Below, in pieces: positions 57,397 to 64,000 of a DNA stretch of 64,000 bases; the stretch's first letter is position 1; each line of letters opens with the position of its first letter. Under the pieces are notes generated by a model. It searched no databases and was not told the DNA's origin. It saw only the letters and a list, made by a program, of their open reading frames with translations. Origin of the DNA: CADEDH01 sp963732695 (GTDB lineage: Bacteria > Actinomycetota > Acidimicrobiia > Acidimicrobiales > SZUA-35). Where the stretch lies: positions 292,490 to 356,489 of the forward strand of contig CAVTAP010000012.1 in the NCBI GenBank assembly GCA_963732695.1. The letters are read 5' to 3'. The position numbers and the translations under genes were made by a program.

Positions 57397-59033
57397 GCGG
57401 GCGTTCCTAGCGGTCGGGAGGAGCCGGTGTCGACTCCGCAGTTGTCGATCAGCCGGGTGGTGCCGACCCGGGCGGCGATGAGGAGGCGGGTAGGGGATCC
57501 GAGAACGGCTGGCACCTCGAGCGTGTGGGGGTCCACCGCCGCCGCGTAGTCGAGGGTTGCCAGAGGCTCGGCCGCCACCACCGACGTCATGACGCCGCTG
57601 ACCCGCTGCGGGTCGCGCTCCCCGTCGAGAATCGCCCTCGCGCCGGCGTCGAGGGCCCGGCGCAACACCACGGCGGCGGCCCGCTGGGCCGGATCGAGGT
57701 AGACGTTGCGGCTCGACATGGCCAGCCCGTCGGTCTCCCGCACGATGGGACAGCCGACGACCTCCACCGGGATGGCCAGATCGGCCGTCATCCGGGTGAT
57801 GATGGCCAGCTGCTGGTAGTCCTTCTCGCCGAAGTAGGCCCGGCACGGGCCCACGATGTTGAACAGCTTGGTGACCACGGTGGACACCCCGTCGAAATGG
57901 GTGGGGCGGCTGGCCCCGTCCCACCGGGCCGACAGCTCGGCCACCGACACGGTGGTGATCATCGGCCGGGGGTACATCTCGGTGACGTCGGGCGTGAACA
58001 GCAGGTGGACGCCGTTGGCCCCGGCCACGGCGATGTCGCGCTCCAGATCCCGGGGGTAGCTGGCCAGATCTTCGGTGGGGGCGAACTGAAGGGGGTTGAC
58101 GAAGATCGAGGCCACGACCACGTCGTTGGCGGCGGCCGCCGCCCGCATCAACGACCCGTGCCCGTCGTGGAGGTAGCCCATGGTGGGGACGAACCCGACG
58201 GTTCGGCCGGCCCGGCGCTCGGCGTCGAGCCGCGCCCGCAGCTCGGCGATCGTGGGGACCAGCGTGGGAGTGGTGGGGGTGACGGCGAGGGCCTCGGTGC
58301 TCACGGTGCGGGTCTGCTCGCGGTAGGGAGGGCGACCGGCGAGCCGGGCCGCCTCGTTGGCCAGGACGAGGTACAGGGTTCGCTCATCGGTCGGCAGTGC
58401 CTCCAGATGCAGGGAAATGGTCGAGGAGTCCCCCCGAGCCGCCGGTCCTGTCAGTGACGGTAGCGGACCCGACCGCCGAACGTTTTCCAGCGTCGTTTCC
58501 ATCAGGTCCCAGTAGGCGTCGAGGGGCACGCCGGCCCGGCCCGCCAGCCGCTCGACCTGGGCACACAGGGCCACCAGGTGGTTGGCGGCCACCGCCGCCG
58601 CGGCGTGATAGAGGGCGCGGCTGTCGTCGCCCACACTCACCGGGCGCCCGCCCAGGGCGGCCACGATCCGCTCCGCCACCGGGTCGCCGGCCACGGCGAA
58701 CACCCCGCCCCGGCGTAGCTTGCCGGCGCCGGTCTCGGGGTCGGGGAGCGACATGAGCGGGTGCACCGAGCCGCGGCGCTCGTGCGGTGCGAGCACGTCG
58801 AGGCCCTTGGCCCCCGACGCGTGGACCACCACCGCCCGCCCCGGAGCGATGGCGGCGGCCACGGCGGCGATCCGGTCGTCGGGGACGGTGATCAGCACCA
58901 CGTCGCAGTCGGCGGCGGCCGGGCCCAGGTCGTCATGGCGGCCGAGCGTGGCCACGCACCGCCATCCACTGGCCGTCAGGGCACCGGCGAACGACAATCC
59001 GGCCCGGCCGGGCCCGACCACGGTGAACAGCAC
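57393..59033 (-). CDS. panC: Fusion: DUF2520 Rossmann oxidoreductase-like domain + pantothenate synthetase
   Basis: GTG 59,033; 546 aa, about twice PanC length. Residues 1-240: Rossmann fold FTVVGPGRAGLSFAGALTAS, DVVLITVPDDRI, a substrate-like GSVHPLMSLPDPETG segment and the helical DUF2520 C-domain (ALYHAAAAVAANHLVALCAQ). Residues about 260-546: PanC with VGFVPTMGYLHDGHGSLM (HxGH), VASIFVNPLQFAPTEDL, YFGEKDYQQLAII and MSSRNVYLDPAQR. PanC condenses pantoate and beta-alanine with ATP. The first domain resembles ketopantoate reductase-like folds and might supply pantoate; that is inference. Confidence 0.93.
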   Translation of the reverse strand: MLFTVVGPGRAGLSFAGALTASGWRCVATLGRHDDLGPAAADCDVVLITVPDDRIAAVAAAIAPGRAVVVHASGAKGLDVLAPHERRGSVHPLMSLPDPETGAGKLRRGGVFAVAGDPVAERIVAALGGRPVSVGDDSRALYHAAAAVAANHLVALCAQVERLAGRAGVPLDAYWDLMETTLENVRRSGPLPSLTGPAARGDSSTISLHLEALPTDERTLYLVLANEAARLAGRPPYREQTRTVSTEALAVTPTTPTLVPTIAELRARLDAERRAGRTVGFVPTMGYLHDGHGSLMRAAAAANDVVVASIFVNPLQFAPTEDLASYPRDLERDIAVAGANGVHLLFTPDVTEMYPRPMITTVSVAELSARWDGASRPTHFDGVSTVVTKLFNIVGPCRAYFGEKDYQQLAIITRMTADLAIPVEVVGCPIVRETDGLAMSSRNVYLDPAQRAAAVVLRRALDAGARAILDGERDPQRVSGVMTSVVAAEPLATLDYAAAVDPHTLEVPAVLGSPTRLLIAARVGTTRLIDNCGVDTGSSRPLGTPA

Positions 59034-59043
59034 GCCCTGCAGT

Positions 59044-59496
59044 TCAGTAGGTGGAGAGGTTGCCGTCCACTCGGGCCAGCACCTCGGTCAGCACCGCCCG
59101 TTCCTCCGGCTTCACCAGCGACCAGAGCAGATCGCGGATGTCGCTCACGTGGCCCGGGGCGGCGGCGGCCAGCGCCTTGGCCCCGTTGTCGGTGAGGATG
59201 GCGAACAGACCCCGACGGTCGTCCTCGCACTCCTGGCGGGTGACGTAGTCGAGCTCGGCCAGACGGTCGACCCGGTACGTGAGCCGGCTGCGGGACACGA
59301 GCACCTGCTCGGCCAGCTCGCTCATGCGCAGCCGGTTTGAGGGGGCGCCCGACAGCATCGACAGGATGTCGAAATCGGTCAGCGAGAGCTGGGAGCGCTG
59401 CTGGAGCTCATGATCGAGCCGTTCCAGCAGGCGGGTGGAGGCGGAGAGGAAGAGGCGCCACAGCCGATGATCTTCCTCGCTGAAGCCCAGATCCAT
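59044..59496 (-). CDS. MarR-family transcriptional regulator
   Basis: ATG 59,496; 150 aa. Winged helix: LSLTDFDILSMLSGAPSNRL, RMSELAEQVLVSRSRLTYRV, wing EDDRRGLFAILTDNGAKAL. Ten bases before the DUF2520-panC gene, so first gene of the pantothenate unit. It may autoregulate; a candidate site is not obvious. A longer frame extending to 59,751 is not supported. Confidence 0.9.
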   Translation of the reverse strand: MDLGFSEEDHRLWRLFLSASTRLLERLDHELQQRSQLSLTDFDILSMLSGAPSNRLRMSELAEQVLVSRSRLTYRVDRLAELDYVTRQECEDDRRGLFAILTDNGAKALAAAAPGHVSDIRDLLWSLVKPEERAVLTEVLARVDGNLSTY

Positions 59497-59647
59497 CGCG
59501 ACCAATACTAGAGGTCGAACGGGTCGTTGTAGGGATCCTGTCAGGATTTCTTTCCGATTTGGATTTAAAGCATCACCGTTGACCGAATTACTTGGAGGTG
59601 AAATGGTAGGTGGGATCCAATTTGTGGTGAGTGTCGTGTTTTTGCTT

Positions 59648-60478
59648 TTACCGGCGCTGACAGCTCGGGCACCAGGTGGTGGTTCGGGCATCGAGCACTG
59701 CCGAGCGGAGTGTGGTGCCACAGCGAAAGCACGGGGCACCTGCCCGTCCATACACGGCCAACCTCAACTGGTTCGAACCTGAACCGCCAGCGAGGTTCCG
59801 GTAGTCGCGAAAAGTCGTTCCCCCATTGTCTATTCCTTGACCAAGAACCTGGCGAAGTGCTTCCAACAAACGGGTAGCCCGAACGAGCCCGATTGACAGA
59901 GTGAATGGACTGATTCCAGCCAGCCACAGAGCTTCATCGGCGTAGATGTTGCCAACGCCAGCGATCGGCCGCTGGGAAAGCAGCTGAGTCTTCAGGCGGC
60001 GGCGACTCTTGGAGAGGTTCAACCAGAGCTGCCGTCCGTCGAGATCGGGATCGAATGGTTCAGGGCCGGCTGCGGCCAGAGCAGGGATGCCCTGATATGC
60101 GCCGGCCAGCACCACCCGGATGCGGCCGAAACGGCGGACGTCGTGGAACAGCAGGGTCTCGGTGGCCTGGCCGTCCTGCCCGTCGGCCGGCGCCAGGCGC
60201 CACCACGCCCGCAGGTGGGGGTCGGCGTCGACGTCGGGGCTGGGGTGGAAGCTGAGCGCTCCCGTCATCCCCAGGTGGATCACCAGCTCCCGGCCATCGT
60301 CCGTGCCCAGCAGGAGGAACTTGCCCCGCCGTCCGGCGGTGAGGAGCCGGGCGCCGGTGACGTCCCGGGCCGGGGTGAACTTGGCCGACGGGTGGGAGCC
60401 GGCCTCGGTCACCCGGCGCCCGCCGAGCACCCCCTCGAGCTGGCGCCGGATCGTCTCGACCTCGGGCAGCTCGGGCAC
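59648..60478 (-). CDS. mutM: Formamidopyrimidine-DNA glycosylase
   Basis: 276 aa. PELPEVETIRRQLEG gives the catalytic Pro2/Glu3. ELVIHLGMTGALSF, FGRIRVV, IAGVGNIYADEALWLAGISP (helix-2turn-helix), and a zinc finger CFRCGTTLRSAV...WCPSC follow. Removes 8-oxoguanine and ring-opened purines and nicks the strand. Nine bases after the FAD oxidoreductase gene. The first ~210 bases at the 3' end are noticeably less GC-rich than neighbouring genes. Confidence 0.95.
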   Translation of the reverse strand: MPELPEVETIRRQLEGVLGGRRVTEAGSHPSAKFTPARDVTGARLLTAGRRGKFLLLGTDDGRELVIHLGMTGALSFHPSPDVDADPHLRAWWRLAPADGQDGQATETLLFHDVRRFGRIRVVLAGAYQGIPALAAAGPEPFDPDLDGRQLWLNLSKSRRRLKTQLLSQRPIAGVGNIYADEALWLAGISPFTLSIGLVRATRLLEALRQVLGQGIDNGGTTFRDYRNLAGGSGSNQLRLAVYGRAGAPCFRCGTTLRSAVLDARTTTWCPSCQRR

Positions 60479-60487
60479 GGTGGGGGC

Positions 60488-61759
60488 TCAGGCGCTGGTG
60501 CGGGCGGGGCGGGCGGTGAGCACGGCGGTGGCGGCGGCCCGGCCCGAGGCGATGGCGCCGTTGATCGACGGGTCGGCCAGATGGTCGCCGCACACCCACA
60601 CCGCCGCTGCCCCGGAGTCGTCGGTGGGGTGCAGCTCGGCGTCGAGGGCGGCCACCAGCGAGCGGGGCGTTCCCAGCGGTACCAACGGATGGGATTGGGC
60701 GATCTCGTCGACCCGTAGCGTGGCCCAGGTGTCGGCCACCGGGCCGTACCAACCCCGCAGCTGGCCGCGCAGGGCCTCCACCAGATCGGGGCCCGTGCCC
60801 GGCGCCGACACGGCGATGGTGGACGACCCGGCTGGGGCGTAGGCGGGCGATACGGCGCTCATCACGGCCAGGGAGCTGGGCGGGCCGGACGCCGGGCCTT
60901 CGCCGTTGAGGACGAGGATCGCCTCCGCCACCGGGGCCTCGGGGGCGGCCAGCCACACGGTGGTGGAGCTGCGCCAGCCTGGATCATCGAGGCCGCACAG
61001 CCGGCTCGCCGCCGACCGGTCGGTGGCCACCACCACGGCGTCGGCCACCACCCGCTCGCCCCCGGCCAGCGTGAGGGACCCGGCCCCCACCGCCGCCACC
61101 GGCTCGCCAATGGCCACCGCCCCCTCGGGCAGGCGGCCCGCCAGTTGGGTCGGGATGGCACCCATGCCCCGCGCCGGCACGCCGGCCGGGCCGGCCGACA
61201 GCATCCGGAACACGAACTCGAGCACCCGGCTCGACACGCCCAGCTCGGGGTCGAGGGTGATCCCGGTGAACAGCGGACCGAGGAGCCCCTCGATCATGGC
61301 CGGGGAGAACCCGGCCGCCTCCAGCCGCTGGCGGGCCGTGGTCTCGGGCCGGGTCCACACGGCGCCCATCGGGCCCCGGCGGACGGCCTGGCGGAACGAC
61401 AGGATGCGGAGCTTGTCGGCCAGCGTGCCCACCGGCGCCCGCAGGGTGGTGAGTGCCGTGCCGGGGGCCTGGAGGGGGTCGCCCAGGCGGTGGAAGCGGC
61501 CGTCCCGCCGGACCAGGGCGCCGGGGGCGAACCAGCGCATGTCGAGCCGGTCGAGGTCGATCAGGGTGCCGGCGTCGGGGTAGGCGGCCAGCATGATCTG
61601 GAAGCCCCGATCGCACAGGTGACCGTCGATCTCGTCGGTGGCCACCCGGCCGCCCGGCCGGTCGGCCGCCTCGAAGACCTGAACGGTGTGGCCGGCTTCG
61701 TGCAGCTCCACGGCAGCGGCCAGCCCGGCGAGACCTGCTCCCACAATGGCGATGTCCAC
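60488..61759 (-). CDS. FAD-dependent amine-oxidase-like oxidoreductase
   Basis: GTG 61,759; 423 aa. FAD fold MDIAIVGAGLAGLAAAVELH, VQVFEAADRPGGRVATDEID (GG doublet motif), and C-terminal VWVCGDHLADPSINGAIASG that contacts FAD. It resembles the protoporphyrinogen-oxidase/phytoene-desaturase-like group; no definite substrate. Co-transcribed with mutM (9-bp gap), divergent from the D-threonine-aldolase-like gene. Confidence 0.9.
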   Translation of the reverse strand: MDIAIVGAGLAGLAAAVELHEAGHTVQVFEAADRPGGRVATDEIDGHLCDRGFQIMLAAYPDAGTLIDLDRLDMRWFAPGALVRRDGRFHRLGDPLQAPGTALTTLRAPVGTLADKLRILSFRQAVRRGPMGAVWTRPETTARQRLEAAGFSPAMIEGLLGPLFTGITLDPELGVSSRVLEFVFRMLSAGPAGVPARGMGAIPTQLAGRLPEGAVAIGEPVAAVGAGSLTLAGGERVVADAVVVATDRSAASRLCGLDDPGWRSSTTVWLAAPEAPVAEAILVLNGEGPASGPPSSLAVMSAVSPAYAPAGSSTIAVSAPGTGPDLVEALRGQLRGWYGPVADTWATLRVDEIAQSHPLVPLGTPRSLVAALDAELHPTDDSGAAAVWVCGDHLADPSINGAIASGRAAATAVLTARPARTSA

Positions 61760-61879
61760 AGCGGCCGACCCTACCAGCGCGGCTCGGGGGTGCGGCTGCT
61801 CGGGCGGGCCCGCGCTCCGGCTCCGTGGGCTACGGTCGGCCGGCGTGGGCCGCCGGCCCGGTGGAGGGGGTTGAAGACG

Positions 61880-62902
61880 ATGACGAGCACGGATCCTTCC
61901 GGGTTCGACGAGCTGCCGACGCCGGCCCTGGTGGTGGACCGGCCGGTGTTCGAATCCAACCTGGCCACGATGACGGAGGCCCGGCCCGGCGGCTCGCTGC
62001 GGCCCCACCTCAAGGCGTTCAAGTCCACCGCCATCGCCCGCCGCCTGCTGGCCGCCGGTCACGACCGGTTCTGCGCCGCCACCATCCGGGAGCTCGAGGG
62101 GATGGCGGCGGCCGGGATCGAGGCCGACCTCCTGCTGGCCAACGAGGTGGTGGACTGCACCCGCCTGGGGCGGCTGGCGGCCGACGGGCACCGGATCACG
62201 GTGGCCGTCGACTCACCCGAGACGATCCGGGCCGCCGCCGCCGGCGGGGTGCGGGACGTGCTGATAGACGTGGAGGTGGGGCTTCCCCGCTGCGGGTGCG
62301 CGGTGGAGGAGGCGGGGCCCCTGGCCGACGCCGCCCGGGCCGCCGGGCTGACCGTGCGGGGGGTGATGGGCTACGAGGGCCACCTGATGATGGTGGCCGA
62401 CCCGGGGGAGCGGGCGGGCCGGGTGGAGCGGTCGATGACGAAGCTGTTGGAGGCCCACGCTGCCGTGGGGGGCGACATCGTGTCGGCCGGCGGCACCGGT
62501 ACCTACGCCGTCAACACCTGGGCCAACGAGATCCAGGCCGGCTCCTACCTCCTGATGGACACCCAGTACGCCACGCTGGAGGTGCCCTTCCGCATCGCCC
62601 TGGGCGTGGTGGCCACCGTGATCTCGGTCAGCCGCAAGGGCTGGTTCGTGGTCGACGCCGGGCTCAAGGCGTTCGGCATGGACCACGGCAACCCCACCTG
62701 GCCCCAGGGCGAGCTGCAGTTCTGCTCCGACGAGCACAGCACGCTCAAGCCGTTCGACGGCGACCCGCTGCCGGCCGTGGGCGACCGGATCCGGCTGTTG
62801 CCGGCCCACGTCGATCCCACGGTGGCCAAGCACGAGCAGTACTGGGTGCTCGACGGCGACACCGTGGTCGACCGCTGGCCCGTCGACCTCCGCCACTGGT
62901 AG
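61880..62902 (+). CDS. D-threonine aldolase / D-serine dehydratase-like fold-III PLP enzyme
   Basis: ATG 61,880; 340 aa. LPTPALVVDRPVFESNLATM then LRPHLKAFKSTAIARRLLAA with the probable PLP lysine, GVMGYEGHLMM, SAGGTGTYAVN (phosphate-binding Gly/Thr) and a C-terminal metal site LLPAHVDPTVAKHEQYWVLD. The HxD pair resembles the His/Asp metal ligands of D-threonine aldolase more than the His/Cys of D-serine dehydratase. Likely cleaves or dehydrates a D-hydroxyamino acid. Confidence 0.87.
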   Translation: MTSTDPSGFDELPTPALVVDRPVFESNLATMTEARPGGSLRPHLKAFKSTAIARRLLAAGHDRFCAATIRELEGMAAAGIEADLLLANEVVDCTRLGRLAADGHRITVAVDSPETIRAAAAGGVRDVLIDVEVGLPRCGCAVEEAGPLADAARAAGLTVRGVMGYEGHLMMVADPGERAGRVERSMTKLLEAHAAVGGDIVSAGGTGTYAVNTWANEIQAGSYLLMDTQYATLEVPFRIALGVVATVISVSRKGWFVVDAGLKAFGMDHGNPTWPQGELQFCSDEHSTLKPFDGDPLPAVGDRIRLLPAHVDPTVAKHEQYWVLDGDTVVDRWPVDLRHW

Positions 62903-62954
62903 CCGCTACCCGCAGGTGGGCGCTCGGGGGCCCTCCGGCCTCCGGGCCGAACTC

Positions 62955-62991
62955 TGTCGCGAAAAGCCGCCACTGCCGGTAGTTCGCGACA
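62955..62991. terminator. Hairpin between convergent genes
   Basis: TGTCGCGAA (62,955-62,963) pairs with TTCGCGACA (62,983-62,991), with an inner GCCG/CGGC. It lies between the PLP enzyme (+) and the DNA glycosylase (-). Confidence 0.6.
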
Positions 62992-63044
62992 AGGTTCGCT
63001 GGCGGGGCGCGTTTCGCGCCGCTCGACCGGGCCGTTCGACGGCG

Positions 63045-63971
63045 TCAGCGGCCCATGTGGAGGCCGTCGCCGTTGAGCGACAGGCGGGGGCCGTAGCGGG
63101 GGGCCGGGCCGGCGGCCTTGACCAGGCGGACGACCCGCCACCGGTGCCCGGCCCACGGGGCCAGCAGCTCCAGCATCCGCTCGTCGGTGCCCCGTGGCTC
63201 GCCGGCCAGATGCCAGGCGACCCCGTTGGGCAGGTGGAAGTCGCCCACCGGCACGGCGTCGGGGTCGCCCACAGTCACCGCGCTGACCATGGCCGACGTC
63301 CACGGCCCGATCCCGGCGATCGCCTCCAGCCGGCGGCGGAGCTGCTCGGGGGGCCGCTCCTCCAGGCCGGTCAGGCGGGGCATCTCCCGGGCCACCCGGA
63401 TCAGGATGGTGGCCCGCTTGCGCTCCACCCCCAGTGGGTGGAAGTGGTGGTAGCCCAGCTCGGCCACCCGCTCCGGCGGCGGTAGCAGCCACGACTCCCG
63501 GGGCCCCGGGGCCCGTTCCCCGTGGCGGCGGGCCAGGGCCCGGCGGGCCCGGCGGGCGTTGGCCGTCTGCACCTTCTGGCCCAGCACGGCGCCCACCAGG
63601 GCGTCCCACAGGCGGTCGGTGCGGGCCAGGCGGAACGGGCTGCGGCGCCACAGCTCGCCCAGCGGGCCCGGTGGGGGCTCGAAACCGGAGGGGTCGTCGT
63701 CGGCTCCCAGCAGGCGGGGGGCCTGGGCCACCAGCCAGCCCGCCCCCGGGCCCCAGGCCCGGGCCTCGACCGTGAGCGGATCGAGCCGGGACAGGGCCAG
63801 CGAGCCGGGGCCATCGGGGGTGCGGGTGGCCCACCAGGCTTCGGTGGGGCCCACCAGCACCGGGTTCTTGGCCCCCCGCACCGTGTCGGCCAGCCGCAGC
63901 CCGGCCGCCACCTCCACCCGGGCCGCATGGTCGGGGGCCAGGTCTCGGCCCATCGTCGCCCCGAACGTCAT
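63045..63971 (-). CDS. HhH-GPD DNA glycosylase (AlkA/OGG-like)
   Basis: 308 aa. DALVGAVLGQKVQTANARRA, then the helix-hairpin-helix LEAIAGIGPWTSAMVSAVTV and catalytic Asp in AVPVGDFHLPNGVAWHLAGE, as in 3-methyladenine glycosylases of this superfamily. The N-terminal domain is unlike AlkA_N at 53-54 kb, so the two are separate families. Probably excises a damaged base; specificity unknown. The start lies 29 bases from the window end; no upstream neighbour visible. Confidence 0.87.
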   Translation of the reverse strand: MTFGATMGRDLAPDHAARVEVAAGLRLADTVRGAKNPVLVGPTEAWWATRTPDGPGSLALSRLDPLTVEARAWGPGAGWLVAQAPRLLGADDDPSGFEPPPGPLGELWRRSPFRLARTDRLWDALVGAVLGQKVQTANARRARRALARRHGERAPGPRESWLLPPPERVAELGYHHFHPLGVERKRATILIRVAREMPRLTGLEERPPEQLRRRLEAIAGIGPWTSAMVSAVTVGDPDAVPVGDFHLPNGVAWHLAGEPRGTDERMLELLAPWAGHRWRVVRLVKAAGPAPRYGPRLSLNGDGLHMGR

Positions 63972-64000
63972 GCGTCCGACGCTACCCGCCGAACTCAGGT

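Noticed and set aside
59044..59751. Upstream extension of the MarR gene
   Set aside because: The extra residues overlap the 3' end of mutM, lack similarity and break the normal MarR N-terminus; ATG 59,496 fits the family length.

Overview
The window is high-GC DNA (many stretches near 70% G+C) with frequent GTG starts, 4-bp ATGA/GTGA gene overlaps and gene families typical of Actinobacteria: a Ser/Thr kinase with a DUF6777-like ectodomain, DUF3499-like and DUF4333-like proteins, an ECF sigma factor and a fused DUF2520-PanC. An actinobacterium, possibly of the Acidimicrobiia type, is the best inference. No rRNA or CRISPR is present; one tRNA is.

Layout. 0.2-6.6 kb: a membrane Ser/Thr kinase, then a minus-strand signalling operon (GGDEF-EAL protein, stand-alone receiver, NarL/DegS-type histidine kinase). 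6.6-10.5 kb: accessory DNA with an intact IS5-family element (TAA target duplication), a secreted metzincin-like protease, an IS30 relic and a membrane-protein fragment. 10,534-26,871: a 16.3-kb island bounded by a 45-bp direct repeat of the 3' half of tRNA-Arg(CCT). It carries a GMC oxidoreductase, a beta-lactamase-fold hydrolase, a flavoprotein with an XRE regulator (split by an IS630 element), nested IS21/IS3 debris, and remnants of a replication initiator, a RepA/primase-like protein and a tyrosine integrase. Its most striking gene, next to the tRNA, encodes about 1,628 aa with TIR, 14 WD40 repeats, Roc-COR GTPase, zinc ribbon, coiled coil, one membrane helix and an outside domain. One missing base in a G run interrupts it.

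27-64 kb is mostly ordinary chromosome: GNAT relic, ECF sigma factor, lipid kinase, membrane-anchored trypsin-like protease, rhodanese, MFS transporter, ArfB, HD phosphohydrolase, alkyltransferase-like protein, SoxR-like regulator, Hsp20; gcvT-gcvP under a tandem glycine riboswitch; surE; cell-envelope lipoproteins; sulfurtransferase; PrmA; Ppx/GppA; alkA-ogt; an RNB exonuclease; the pantothenate genes (DUF2520-panC fusion and panB) downstream of a MarR regulator; mutM with an FAD amine-oxidase-like protein; a D-threonine-aldolase-like enzyme; and a second HhH DNA glycosylase. DNA-alkylation repair recurs (ATL, Ogt, AlkA, HhH-GPD, Fpg).

Several otherwise conserved genes (gcvP, the lytic transglycosylase, the DUF4214 protein, the GNAT, the TIR giant) are broken by single-base shifts, often in G/C runs. 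Some of these may be assembly errors, so broken genes here should be checked against reads before being called pseudogenes.
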